Shown one piece after another: positions 43,845 to 52,041 of a stretch of 52,392 nt of DNA. The position numbers were made by a program, and so were the translations under genes. The DNA is from Algoriphagus faecimaris (GTDB lineage: Bacteria; Bacteroidota; Bacteroidia; Cytophagales; Cyclobacteriaceae). Location: assembly GCF_900101705.1 (NCBI RefSeq), contig NZ_FNAC01000036.1, forward strand, positions 1 through 52,392, in the 5' to 3' direction. The stretch's first letter is position 1; every line of letters starts with the position of its first letter. A model generated the notes under the pieces. That model saw nothing but the letters and a program-made list of their open reading frames with translations, searched no databases and was not told where the DNA came from.

Positions 43845-44735
43845 TTACTTGAGCACTGAGGACAATTGTTCCAAAAACCACTCCTCCTGATCCAGCATGA
43901 TAAAATGCCTGCTCCCTTCAGCAATAATCAATTCTAGATTTGGGGCATGCATATATTGTGAGGTGTACATTTCTTCAACAGCCTCTTTGGTAAACGTCGG
44001 GAAATCTGGATTTTCATCAAATGCTGCAAACACTGTTATCGGAACCTTAATTTCACTTAATCTTTCCCGGAGGTCATTTCCAAGCATTTCATAGGTACTA
44101 AAGGCCTCTGTTTGGGCATCGGACAGCATCGCCCAATCCACCATTTTATCCCAATACTTTTCCTGCTTCGTCATGGATTGGGCCACTTGTTTCCGATACT
44201 GCCTGACTTGCACCTCATCGAATTTACTAAAACTGTCCATATACTGCCTAGCAGCGACTTCATCAAATCCAAGTTGAGGATCTTGGTTAAAAGTCTGTGC
44301 AAAAAAGGGCAAGGCATCCACGATAACCAGCTGCTCAATAGCGCTATGATCTTCTAGTGCGATCATCAAACTGAGAAATCCGCCTATGCTATGCCCAACG
44401 AACTGCACCTCCTCTAGTTGATTTTGCTCAAGGTATTGTAGGATTTCCTGCCTAAACCTTTCCAAATAAGGGCCCTCTGATAATGGAGCTTGACCGGCAT
44501 AGCCGGGTAAGGTAAGCACGTGACACTCATAATTATTGGCAATTTCTTGGGCTATAGGTTGCCAAACCTCGCCGGAAGTAATCAAACCTGGAATAAAAAT
44601 GACCGGTTTGCCAGAACCGATTTTATCTACTGCAAAACTGTAAGCTTGTCCAAAAACCGAGGGACTTAGCCCTGTAGAGATCAAAAAGATCAAGGTTCCA
44701 AAATAGAATCGAAGTTGTTTGAAGATGGTTTTCAT
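43845..44735 (-). CDS. Exported alpha/beta hydrolase
   Basis: Protein of 296 residues with a signal peptide ('MKTIFKQLRFYFGTLIFLISTG...', cleavage near 'VFGQ'), oxyanion-hole region 'VIFIPGLITSG', nucleophile elbow 'VGHSIGG' and the catalytic histidine in 'EGSRHFIMLDQ'. It should be an esterase, lipase or peptidase working in the periplasm. I use the ATG at 44735 because it begins a normal signal peptide; an ATG seven codons upstream is possible. The sigma-factor gene starts eight bases after it, so the three genes probably form one unit. Confidence 0.86.
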   Translation of the reverse strand: MKTIFKQLRFYFGTLIFLISTGLSPSVFGQAYSFAVDKIGSGKPVIFIPGLITSGEVWQPIAQEIANNYECHVLTLPGYAGQAPLSEGPYLERFRQEILQYLEQNQLEEVQFVGHSIGGFLSLMIALEDHSAIEQLVIVDALPFFAQTFNQDPQLGFDEVAARQYMDSFSKFDEVQVRQYRKQVAQSMTKQEKYWDKMVDWAMLSDAQTEAFSTYEMLGNDLRERLSEIKVPITVFAAFDENPDFPTFTKEAVEEMYTSQYMHAPNLELIIAEGSRHFIMLDQEEWFLEQLSSVLK

Positions 44736-45101
44736 AATTTTTCTCTTTTTACCCATTAGTCCTTCGATGCAGGGTTTTATTACAGGGAAAGGAGAAAAAA
44801 ATTAGGATTTCATAAAAAAGGATTGTTTTCTTCTTGAAAGGTTAAAAGCTAAGTTTTCAATCCATAAATCCAAAATAATTCTTCTGGGTGACATTGGATT
44901 ATGGACCTAAAGGTTCTAGAAAGAAAGCATATTTGATCATAATAGAAGTAAAAACATCCTCAATTATTCTTTAAAAAGAAGCATAAAGCTTTATTCTATT
45001 AGTAGCATACTCCATCATCTGTGAATAAATTAAATCTTTAAAAGAGAAATTTTAAGTTCGAATTATTCTTGAAACTTTTAAATCTAAATGATTTTATTTT
45101 C

Positions 45102-45113
45102 GATAAATTTGTC
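45102..45113. promoter_or_regulatory. Possible Rrf2 operator ahead of second rrf2
   Basis: GATAAATTTGTC is a looser form of the GATAAAAANATC core found ahead of ric, the first rrf2 and the oxidase genes. It covers the TTG -33 box of this promoter. The match is weaker than the other three. Confidence 0.4.
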
Positions 45114-45138
45114 GGAAATGATTTTTGTCATACTTTTG
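45109..45138 (+). promoter_or_regulatory. Promoter of the second rrf2
   Basis: TTG at 45109-45111, a 19-base spacer, then TACTTTTG at 45131-45138: a full match to the Bacteroidota TTG/TAnnTTTG promoter, 19 bases ahead of the start codon. Confidence 0.7.
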
Positions 45139-45157
45139 AACCTTAGCCAACAATACT

Positions 45158-45592
45158 ATGTTTTCAAAAGCCTGCGAATACGGTATCAAATCCATGATTT
45201 ACGTGGCCAATCAATCCCTAAAGGGAAATCGGGTAAAAATTGGTGATATCGTTGAGAAGGTGGGCTCGCCAGAGGCATTTACAGCAAAAATCCTCAGCAC
45301 ACTCGTTAAAAATAATCTGATCGAATCACTGAAAGGTCCTTATGGAGGATTTTTTATTCAGCCCGATCAGATAGCATCCATTAAGGTGATTCAAATTGTG
45401 TCTGTGATAGATGGAGACACCATTTTTATGGGGTGCATTCTAGGACTTAAAGAATGCAATGCCCAAGAACCCTGCGCTATGCATTCCAAATTTGTGAAAA
45501 TCCGTTCGGAACTTAAAAAAGCACTAGAAAGCACCAATCTCTTAGAACTTGCCAATGGCATCAAATCTGGAAGGACGATATTGATTCGCTAG
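45158..45592 (+). CDS. Second Rrf2-family iron-sulfur regulator
   Basis: Regulator of 144 residues, clearly a paralogue of the one at 33848-34279: same beginning 'MFSKAC(K/E)Y', same wing 'KGP(H/Y)GGF' and the same C-x6-C-x5-C cysteine spacing ('MGCILGLKECNAQEPC', about 90-105) followed by 'HSKF'. It probably holds an iron-sulfur cluster that reacts with nitric oxide or oxygen. It directly precedes the cbb3-like oxidase genes; the 55-base gap contains a GATAAAAAGATC site. It likely controls itself and the oxidase operon; cross-talk with the ric-nos regulator is plausible. Confidence 0.9.
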   Translation: MFSKACEYGIKSMIYVANQSLKGNRVKIGDIVEKVGSPEAFTAKILSTLVKNNLIESLKGPYGGFFIQPDQIASIKVIQIVSVIDGDTIFMGCILGLKECNAQEPCAMHSKFVKIRSELKKALESTNLLELANGIKSGRTILIR

Positions 45593-45615
45593 TGCTTTTT
45601 TTTGGATTTATTTCC

Positions 45616-45627
45616 GATAAAAAGATC
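45616..45627. promoter_or_regulatory. Candidate Rrf2 operator ahead of the cbb3-like operon
   Basis: GATAAAAAGATC, flanked to give CGAT/ATCG arms, differs from the ric and rrf2 cores (GATAAAAANATC) only at the variable position. It lies 20 bases ahead of the first oxidase gene. Confidence 0.55.
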
Positions 45628-45647
45628 GTAATTAACTTTTATTTAAA

Positions 45648-47486
45648 ATGAAGATTAACTATTTAAGTACCTCAAACAGTATGAAGCGACTTACTTTTGT
45701 CATCTTGATCTTTTACTTTTTCTTGAGGGAAGCGACTGGACAAACAATAGCCAATCCCGAAACAGCCGAATGGTGGTCTAGTCCAGGTATCATTGGAACA
45801 GCTTTGCTAATTGCTATCATCTCCTTCGTAGCTATTATAATTATCGGTTCTCGTCTTTCAGCATTGATTCTTCGGCTGCAAAATAAATCCCAAACCAAAG
45901 AAAGAGAAGAGATAAAATCCGATTTAGTCAATTGGGATGAACAAGATTTAGATTGGGTTTTGGAAAATCGAAAAGCTGCCAAAAAATATAAACTCTCAGG
46001 AACAGAACTGTCAGGTAAAAGTCCTTTGGATGATCAGAGAGGTTTGATTACAAAAGTCACCCAAGATCCTGAAAATCCGCTTGTAGATGAAAAAAAACAA
46101 GAAAGCCTACGTTTAGAAACGCCACAAGAGTTGAGAAATTTGATGGTATGGTACCTCGGAGCAGCTGTTTTTTGGTTAGTTTTTGGCACCCTTGTCGGAC
46201 AATATCTAGGGATGAAATTTATCTGGCCTGAAATGGATCAGAGTCCATGGCTTTCATTTGGAAGACTTCGTCCTGTTCATACCAATACGGTGTTTTGGGG
46301 TTGGGCTTCTTTAGCCATGGTAGGGCTAGGCTATTTCGTCATCTCTCGTACCTCCAACACTCGAATATTTTCTTATTCTCTTGCCAAAATTGCTTGGTAC
46401 CTTATGAATCTTGCAGTAGTGGTGGGAAACTTCCTACTGATGAACGGAGTCAATAATGGAGGTGGAGAATACAGAGAATACATTTGGCCGGTGGCTTTAT
46501 TCTTTGCCTCCGGGTTGATCCTGACTTTTTATAATTTTTATCAAACTGTTGCTACCCGAAAAATCTCTGAGATTTATATTTCAAACTGGTACCTTTTAGG
46601 GGGATTGATTTGGACTATCGTACTAGTAGTAATCGGATATATCCCAAGCTATCAGGACGGTCTAGGTGAGACTGTCATTCAAGGCTATTACATGCATCAG
46701 GGAGTTGGGATGTGGTTTATGACCTTTACACTGGGATTGATTTATTATTACCTCCCTACCTCCCTTAATAAACCGATCTATTCTTATTCCTTAGGGGTTT
46801 TGGCCTTTTGGACCCAAATGCTCTTTTATACACTAATTGGTACACACCATTTTGTATTTAGCCCACTTCCTTGGTGGCTTCAAACAGTCGCGATAGTTTT
46901 TAGTGTTGGGATGTTTATTCCAGTTTTATCAGGCACAACCAACTTCCTGATGACGATGAGAGGAAGCTGGAGTGCTATTTCTAAAAGCTATGTTCTCCCC
47001 TTCTTTTTAGTCGGGGTGGTATTTTATTTTGTTGGGTCCACTCAAGGAAGCCTACAAGCCTTCCGATTGACTAATTTTATTTGGCATTTTACTGATTTCA
47101 ATGTAGCTCATTCCCATATGACGATGTATGGGATCATCACTTTTATACTTTGGGCTTGTATCTATTTCATTTTACCCAAAGTTACTGGTAAAGAGCCTCC
47201 TGGCCTAGGTGTGGGAATTCACTTTTGGCTGGCCTTTGTGGGGCTTTTTGCTTATATGATTTCTTTAATGGCCGGAGGGACTCTCCGGGGCTTGAGCTGG
47301 ATTGAGGGTGATTCTTTTATCAATTCAGTGATTTTGATGCATCCTTTCTGGGTATGGAGAGCTATTGGCGGTACTTTGATGTTTGTTTCCCACCTAGTCT
47401 TTGCATACAATTTTGTTAAAATGATACGAGTTGAAAAGCCAGAAGCGAATCAGTTTTCCGCGGCCCTCTCTCCTGCCCACTCTTAA
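45648..47486 (+). CDS. Divergent CcoN-like cbb3 oxidase catalytic subunit with N-terminal extension
   Basis: Membrane protein of 612 residues, catalytic subunit of a C-type haem-copper oxidase. Key residues (first-ATG numbering): low-spin haem ligand H211 in 'FGRLRPVHTN', CuB ligand H350, Y394 six residues before the histidine pair H400-H401 (spacing as in cbb3, where this Tyr is cross-linked), and H488/H490 in 'NVAHSH' for the haems. The retained tyrosine favours oxygen reduction over nitric-oxide reduction. Unusual is a 160-residue N-terminal extension: signal-like helix, second helix (48-68) and a charged segment. An ATG at 45681 would begin at 'MKRLTFVIL' and is an alternative start. It follows rrf2 and precedes the CcoO-type gene. 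Confidence 0.88.
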   Translation: MKINYLSTSNSMKRLTFVILIFYFFLREATGQTIANPETAEWWSSPGIIGTALLIAIISFVAIIIIGSRLSALILRLQNKSQTKEREEIKSDLVNWDEQDLDWVLENRKAAKKYKLSGTELSGKSPLDDQRGLITKVTQDPENPLVDEKKQESLRLETPQELRNLMVWYLGAAVFWLVFGTLVGQYLGMKFIWPEMDQSPWLSFGRLRPVHTNTVFWGWASLAMVGLGYFVISRTSNTRIFSYSLAKIAWYLMNLAVVVGNFLLMNGVNNGGGEYREYIWPVALFFASGLILTFYNFYQTVATRKISEIYISNWYLLGGLIWTIVLVVIGYIPSYQDGLGETVIQGYYMHQGVGMWFMTFTLGLIYYYLPTSLNKPIYSYSLGVLAFWTQMLFYTLIGTHHFVFSPLPWWLQTVAIVFSVGMFIPVLSGTTNFLMTMRGSWSAISKSYVLPFFLVGVVFYFVGSTQGSLQAFRLTNFIWHFTDFNVAHSHMTMYGIITFILWACIYFILPKVTGKEPPGLGVGIHFWLAFVGLFAYMISLMAGGTLRGLSWIEGDSFINSVILMHPFWVWRAIGGTLMFVSHLVFAYNFVKMIRVEKPEANQFSAALSPAHS

Positions 47487-47497
47487 CCCCTAGACTT

Positions 47498-48496
47498 ATG
47501 TTTGACTTTCATAAAAATCATAAACTTCTCGTCTTTACATCTTTTCTAGGTTTTGCGATCCTCAGTACTATTATTGCCCTGATCCCCGCTTTTCAACTTC
47601 AACAAGCTCAACCCTTGCCTGGAATGAGAGAAATGAGTTCGGAAGAGCTTAAAGGACTTCGCATCTATGTCTCAGAGAACTGCATGGCCTGCCATACACA
47701 GCAAGTAAGAAATATCGAAATGGATGAAGTTTGGGGTAAGCGACCTTCCTTGGCTTCAGACTATTATTATAGCAAGCAGCGGATGGACCTTTGGCGACAG
47801 TCTCCATCCTTACTTGGCTCCGAAAGGACAGGTCCCGACCTGACAGAAGTGGGGATAAGACAACCTAGCAAAGAATGGCATCTACTTCATCTGTTCAACC
47901 CTCGAATTGTTGTCAAAGAATCCGTGATGCCGGGATACCCTTGGCTTTTTGAAGAAAAATCACCTGCTATGGTGACCCAAAAAGACATCATTGTACCTGT
48001 CTCTCCTGAACTATTGAACAACCCAAATCATAAACTAGTCGCCAAATCTGAGGCCTTGGACTTGGTGGCTTATCTTCAGTCTCTTTTCCAAGTAGAAATA
48101 GGTCTAGGTGACAATCCGAATTTCATTCCATCTACGCGAAAAAAATCAGGAGAGCAAACATCTCAAGGTTCCTTAGAATTGAATGGACTCCAACTATACA
48201 GCGAAACCTGCGCAGCTTGTCATCAATCTAGTGGTGAAGGTATAAGCGGTGCATTTCCATCCCTCGTTGGAAGCAAAATCGTCAATGACCCCGACCCCAA
48301 CATCCTGATACAAATCATACTTTCAGGGTACGATGCAAGACCTGAGTTTGGAGCTATGCCGGGATTTGCCGATCTCCTTACTGATGAGGAAATTGCTGCT
48401 ATCGCCAACCATGAGCGAAGCAACTGGGGTAATCAGGCACCTGATGTGACCACCGAGCAGGTAGCTGAAATCCGAAAATTCATCTCCAACCAATAA
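47498..48496 (+). CDS. CcoO-like monohaem subunit fused to a second cytochrome c domain
   Basis: Dihaem protein of 332 residues. One N-terminal anchor helix (about 12-32) leads to a CcoO-type domain with haem site C62-M-A-C65-H66, 'GSERTGPDLTEVG' and the ligand methionine in 'MPGYPWL' (M144), all classical for cbb3 subunit II. A linker (about 205-225) joins a second cytochrome c domain with C238-A-A-C241-H242 and Met287 in 'GAMPGF', resembling one half of CcoP. No separate ccoP gene follows, so this fusion may supply the whole electron-entry path. It starts 11 bases after the CcoN-like gene. Confidence 0.9.
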   Translation: MFDFHKNHKLLVFTSFLGFAILSTIIALIPAFQLQQAQPLPGMREMSSEELKGLRIYVSENCMACHTQQVRNIEMDEVWGKRPSLASDYYYSKQRMDLWRQSPSLLGSERTGPDLTEVGIRQPSKEWHLLHLFNPRIVVKESVMPGYPWLFEEKSPAMVTQKDIIVPVSPELLNNPNHKLVAKSEALDLVAYLQSLFQVEIGLGDNPNFIPSTRKKSGEQTSQGSLELNGLQLYSETCAACHQSSGEGISGAFPSLVGSKIVNDPDPNILIQIILSGYDARPEFGAMPGFADLLTDEEIAAIANHERSNWGNQAPDVTTEQVAEIRKFISNQ

Positions 48497-48506
48497 ACTG
48501 TATCTC

Positions 48507-48743
48507 ATGCAACCTTCAGAAATTTACCTAGAATCTCTTATCACCTCCACTCCTCAGGAAGGCAGGAATTTAGCCATCAAACTTGCTAGAAAATCCATCG
48601 GAGCTATTCAAACTGATCCGGAGATTCGTAAAAAGCTTCGTTCAGACTATGCCGAAGACACTGCTCAGCTTATCGCATCTGCACAAGTCATTGCTATAGA
48701 GTTCCAAACCATCGCCAAGGCCAATAATTACTGGAAACCATGA
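48507..48743 (+). CDS. Small helical protein of the oxidase operon, 78 aa
   Basis: I do not recognise this protein. It is soluble, mainly helical, without signal peptide, cysteine or membrane segment, and carries a repeated pattern of charged helices. Its stop overlaps the start of the 85-residue gene (ATGA), and it begins 10 bases after the CcoO-type gene, so it belongs to the operon. It may be an assembly factor or small regulatory subunit. Confidence 0.7.
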   Translation: MQPSEIYLESLITSTPQEGRNLAIKLARKSIGAIQTDPEIRKKLRSDYAEDTAQLIASAQVIAIEFQTIAKANNYWKP

Positions 48744-48997
48744 AAAAACTCCATCTACTTTCTTTCATTTACTTCGGTACTATCTTTCAGTCGATAGCCT
48801 GCGATGTGTGTAAAAGAAATCAACCTGAGCTACTTCAGGATATCAGCCATGGAACAGGACCACAGGCTGACTCAGATTACTTTATCATTGGTGGAGCGAT
48901 CCTAATAGTGCTAATCACACTAATTTATAGTGTAAAATACCTGCTTAAACCTGGGGAAAGAAACCCTGAGCATATCAAAAATTTGATACTCAAATAA
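48740..48997 (+). CDS. Small membrane protein with exported CxxC motif, 85 aa
   Basis: Unrecognised protein. A signal peptide probably ends just before 'CDVCKRNQPELL', leaving a CxxC pair at the mature N-terminus, then a short periplasmic loop and one transmembrane helix (about 48-67) with a basic cytoplasmic tail. The CxxC motif next to a haem-copper oxidase suggests copper or haem handling, or redox control, during assembly. It could replace the missing CcoQ/CcoS-type partners. Inferred from context; no family name is claimed. Confidence 0.7.
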   Translation: MKKLHLLSFIYFGTIFQSIACDVCKRNQPELLQDISHGTGPQADSDYFIIGGAILIVLITLIYSVKYLLKPGERNPEHIKNLILK

Positions 48998-49008
48998 AGC
49001 CTATAAGT

Positions 49009-49431
49009 ATGAATAATAATCAAAAAATCAGGGTTTTTCTGGATGAGGAAACTGTACCATTTGCGGAATTCAGCCCGCCGGTAAAATTTGTCTTGGATAC
49101 TACTAAGATTCCCGATGGCAAGCATAAACTGAAAATAGTTGCTCTTTCTACTTCAGGCAAAGAAGGAACAAAAACAGTTCCCTTTGTGGTAAGAAACGGT
49201 CCATCAATTGACGTCGTAGGACTGCAGGCTGGAGATATAGTTACAGACCAGGTCACAGTTACCCTCAATTCCTACGGCAGTGAACGAAATGACTTTTTTC
49301 TAATAAGAGGTTCTGAAACGCCCAAAGGAATACCCTCCTGGGTTTGGGCCACTTTGATTTCTTTTGTAGGATTTGCCCTATTTTATTTCATCATGTACTG
49401 GGACTCCGATCATTACCAATCCTTCTTTTGA
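49009..49431 (+). CDS. Tail-anchored beta-sandwich protein of the oxidase operon, 140 aa
   Basis: Unrecognised protein. About 100 residues resembling an Ig-like/FN3 beta-sandwich ('TTKIPDGKHKLKIVAL', 'TVPFVVRNGP') precede one C-terminal transmembrane helix (about 111-131). There is no N-terminal signal peptide, which would leave the large domain in the cytoplasm unless the C-terminal anchor inserts it. FixH/CcoH-type proteins have the opposite order, so this is only loosely comparable. It is the last gene of the oxidase operon, 11 bases after the CxxC protein gene. Confidence 0.7.
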   Translation: MNNNQKIRVFLDEETVPFAEFSPPVKFVLDTTKIPDGKHKLKIVALSTSGKEGTKTVPFVVRNGPSIDVVGLQAGDIVTDQVTVTLNSYGSERNDFFLIRGSETPKGIPSWVWATLISFVGFALFYFIMYWDSDHYQSFF

Positions 49432-49490
49432 TGAATAGAACAGGATATGGCTATCCCTAATTGGTATGCCACGATACACCGAGGCAACTA

Positions 49491-49512
49491 TGGGATATTC
49501 TCCAATATCCCA
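49491..49512. terminator. Perfect 9-bp hairpin after the oxidase operon
   Basis: TGGGATATT (49491-49499) pairs with AATATCCCA (49504-49512) around a CTCC loop, 60 bases past the last oxidase-operon gene and 100 bases before the hemerythrin-like gene. No T tract follows, so it may end or stabilise the transcript rather than act as a classical terminator. Confidence 0.4.
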
Positions 49513-49612
49513 ATAATCAGGACGGGAAAGGCTATTTGATCTTAAAAATCAATTATTTTAAAAATTCCAATGTAGACCCAATCTTCTAATCGCTATAAAT
49601 CTATTAAAAACT

Positions 49613-50083
49613 ATGAAAACAGCTCCTCTCAAGCGGCATCCTTCCCTACACCATCTCAGCCATGATCACCATCAAGGACTTTTACTTTGTTGGAAAATCC
49701 GCCAAGGTTTTAAACTAACGATAGAAGCCTCCAGAATTCAGACCTATTGTGAGTGGTTTTGGAAAAATCATCTTACACCTCATTTTGAAGAAGAAGAGGA
49801 AGTTATTTTTCCGATTCTTGAAGCCGATCATCCACTGATAAAACAAGCTATAAGTGAACACAAAAAATTACGGAGGCTTTTCAATACCTGGGAAAACCCT
49901 GAAAAGACGCTAGGCCAAATCGAAGAAGTATTGGAAAAGCATATCCGGTTTGAAGAGCGGATTTTATTTCCGGAAATTCAAGAAAAAGCCACTGCTAAGC
50001 AACTTGAAATAATAGCTGGACATGCCAAAAAGGAAAAATTTATCGAGAATAATACAGATCCCTTTTGGATAAAGGCCACTTAA
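49613..50083 (+). CDS. Hemerythrin-like (HHE) domain protein
   Basis: Cytoplasmic protein of 156 residues with a four-helix bundle expected to hold a di-iron site: 'SHDHHQGL' (about 16-23), 'HFEEEEEVIFP', 'ISEHKKLRRLF' and 'LEKHIRFEERILFPEI'. Related proteins bind oxygen or nitric oxide or help repair damage. It lacks the ScdA_N cysteine domain of Ric. It follows the oxidase operon by 181 bases and may be under separate control. Its stop codon overlaps that of the convergent HPP gene within a TTAA. Confidence 0.88.
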   Translation: MKTAPLKRHPSLHHLSHDHHQGLLLCWKIRQGFKLTIEASRIQTYCEWFWKNHLTPHFEEEEEVIFPILEADHPLIKQAISEHKKLRRLFNTWENPEKTLGQIEEVLEKHIRFEERILFPEIQEKATAKQLEIIAGHAKKEKFIENNTDPFWIKAT

Positions 50084-50700
50084 CGTTTCTTCCAAAATTG
50101 GATTTTGTCATAATATCGTAATTCACGAATATTCACATCCTTAAAAGGATAGAGACGGTTTCTTGAAAGATTATTTATCAAAACAGACGAAATAAATAAA
50201 GTCAATACCCCGGTCAAAATAGGATTGATCACATAAAAATAGCCCATTTGATGGATTTCTTCTGAACCAATATTTGCTATAAGAGCAATGGCACCTCCTG
50301 GAGGGTGAAGAGTTTTGGTGTATTGCATAGCTAGAATAGAAAGTGATACCGCCAAAGCAGGAGATATCCAAATGTAAGCTGTACTGGAGAAAAGCTTATA
50401 TACACTAACCCCGATGACTGCAGAAATAATACTACCAACAATCAGTCTTCTAGGTTGGGCAGCCGGGCTATTCGTCATCCCAAAAAGCAAAACTGAACTA
50501 GCCCCAAAAGCTCCAATGAGAAATAAAGCATCGATATTCCCGACAGTATAGAAGATGTTTTGCATCAATCCGATACTGCTCAAACCTAAAAATGACCCTA
50601 CAAAAGCCCAAAGATTATCAATGGGATTGTGGGCTGTTTCTCGATAGGCAATTAAACGGGCTTTTCGAAGACCTCTTTTTATTTTTTGTGTTGGTACCAT
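50080..50700 (-). CDS. HPP-family membrane protein
   Basis: Inner-membrane protein of 206 residues with four to five helices and the family signature 'TLHPPGG' (about 130-136), as well as 'GAFGASSVLLFG'. Some plant and cyanobacterial HPP members transport nitrite, so nitrite transport in this nitrogen-oxide neighbourhood is possible, though not shown by sequence. The gene is convergent with the hemerythrin-like gene and shares the TTAA containing both stop codons. An imperfect AGGA-TCCT repeat, loosely like the Rrf2-associated motif, lies at 50716-50734. Confidence 0.85.
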   Translation of the reverse strand: MVPTQKIKRGLRKARLIAYRETAHNPIDNLWAFVGSFLGLSSIGLMQNIFYTVGNIDALFLIGAFGASSVLLFGMTNSPAAQPRRLIVGSIISAVIGVSVYKLFSSTAYIWISPALAVSLSILAMQYTKTLHPPGGAIALIANIGSEEIHQMGYFYVINPILTGVLTLFISSVLINNLSRNRLYPFKDVNIRELRYYDKIQFWKKR

Positions 50701-50971
50701 TTCAAGCTATCTGACTAGGATTTTTTTCGTCCTAAGTAACATTATCGATTTTGAAGTTGAGCTTAATTTTTATCCCAACCGATAGATACTTAACGAATTC
50801 AAGCATTGAAGAACAAGGATAAAAATGGCAAAATGCAAAATCAAACAAAGGTTTTATAATTACTTCTTCACAAAAATGAAAACGTCTTTATCAAGATTTT
50901 GTCTTTCAATTTTACCTGTTCACGCTATTGATTACAACTATTAGACTACTCAATCCAGCTTCTGTTTACTA
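50701..50971. other. Intergenic, HPP promoter region
   Basis: Carries TAGGAttttttTCGTCCTA-type symmetry at 50716-50734 close to the HPP start. The remainder up to the moaCB stop is AT-rich with no gene, clear terminator or conserved repeat recognised. Confidence 0.4.
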
Positions 50972-51883
50972 TTAATCATGTCTCGCTCCTTCCATGACTT
51001 TAAAAATGTGTAGTATGGACGGGAAAATAGCATCCATAGATTCTTCAGCCCCTTTAGTAGAACCGGGCAGACCCAACACCAAGGTATCTTCGATCAAGCC
51101 AGCTACTGAGCGAGACAGCATGGAGTAGGGCGTGCGTTGTTGGCCATAACTTCTTATGGCTTCCTCGATTCCGGGAATTCTTCTTTCCAATATTTCCTGT
51201 AAGGCTTCCGGGGTGACATCTCTCGGGGATAAGCCTGTGCCTCCTGTAAAAATCACCAAATCCATTTTTTCATCTACTTGAAAAGAACAAGCTTCTTGAA
51301 TTTGATCTTTTTCGTCAGGAATAATTTGATAAACAGGCACCTTGACTCCTATCTTTTCTAATTTTTCTTTGATTATCAAACCTGCCCTATCCGATTTTTT
51401 ACCCGCCGAAATCGAATCTGAGCAAACAATAACGGCAGCTCGAAGCGATTGCTCTAAATCTCTTTTTCGGTCAGATTTACCCCCTTTTTTTTCCACTAAT
51501 TTGATCTGCTCTATGCTCACACCCTTATCTATGGGCTTGAGCATATCGTACATGGTCAGCGCTACCACTGATGCCGCGTGCATGGCCTCTACCTCTACCC
51601 CTGTTTTGTAGATAGTATGGATTTCTACCAAAACTTTAACTTCCATCTCCCCCACTTCATAGCTCACTGCCGTAAATTCAACGGGAAGCGGATGGCAATC
51701 GGGAATCATGTCAGCTGTACGCTTAGCAGCAAAAAGTCCTGCTACACGAGCACATTCCAAGACATCCCCTTTGGGAACAGTTCGATCTTTGATCGCTTGA
51801 ATCGTCTCGGGAAGACTTACTTTTACGATGGCTTGGGCTATTGCTTTTCGAAGTGTAGAACTCTTTTGTGTAATATTGACCAT
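50972..51883 (-). CDS. moaCB: Bifunctional MoaC-MoaB molybdenum cofactor protein
   Basis: Fusion of about 303 residues for molybdopterin synthesis. The N-terminal MoaC part (about 1-150) forms cyclic pyranopterin monophosphate with MoaA; it has 'PDCHPLP', '[28 protein letters not shown]' split over the active site, with the catalytic Asp and Lys kept, and 'KKGGKS' at its end. The C-terminal MoaB/MogA-like part has '[17 protein letters not shown]' and '[11 protein letters not shown]' for molybdopterin adenylylation. I start at the ATG 51883 ('MVNITQKS'), which matches MoaC 'MVDVS'; an upstream ATG would add eight unrelated residues. No other moa gene is in the window. It may support a molybdoenzyme such as nitrate reductase elsewhere. 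Confidence 0.92.
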   Translation of the reverse strand: MVNITQKSSTLRKAIAQAIVKVSLPETIQAIKDRTVPKGDVLECARVAGLFAAKRTADMIPDCHPLPVEFTAVSYEVGEMEVKVLVEIHTIYKTGVEVEAMHAASVVALTMYDMLKPIDKGVSIEQIKLVEKKGGKSDRKRDLEQSLRAAVIVCSDSISAGKKSDRAGLIIKEKLEKIGVKVPVYQIIPDEKDQIQEACSFQVDEKMDLVIFTGGTGLSPRDVTPEALQEILERRIPGIEEAIRSYGQQRTPYSMLSRSVAGLIEDTLVLGLPGSTKGAEESMDAIFPSILHIFKVMEGARHD

Positions 51884-52041
51884 TGTAAAGGGTTTAATGA
51901 GATGCAAGATACCATATTTGAATAAAAATTTTCAAAAGTTCAAGCTTCAAAAGCCCCCCTCATGTTTTTTAAATAGGCGCAAATCTTTATCAATGGTGAT
52001 CAAATTACAGAATAGAAACTATTTAGTTTTTTTGATTTTTT

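Larger units (their letters stand above)
44757..45157. other. Divergent AT-rich intergenic region
   Basis: About 400 bases between the hydrolase gene (minus) and the second rrf2 (plus). No gene and no strong hairpin were found. The right end carries a good promoter for rrf2 (TTG at 45109-45111, TAnnTTTG at 45131-45138) with a candidate operator core overlapping the -33 box. Confidence 0.5.

Noticed and set aside
45648..47486. Naming the CcoN-like protein a nitric-oxide reductase (NorB)
   Set aside because: Its context suggests nitric oxide, but the tyrosine six residues before the His-His pair is kept and NorB-type glutamates are not seen at that place; cbb3-like oxidase fits better.
49536..49552. 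TTGAT-ATCAA pair resembling an FNR/CRP site ahead of the hemerythrin-like gene
   Set aside because: The spacer is seven bases, not the four required for FNR-type sites, so it is kept only as a weak symmetry.
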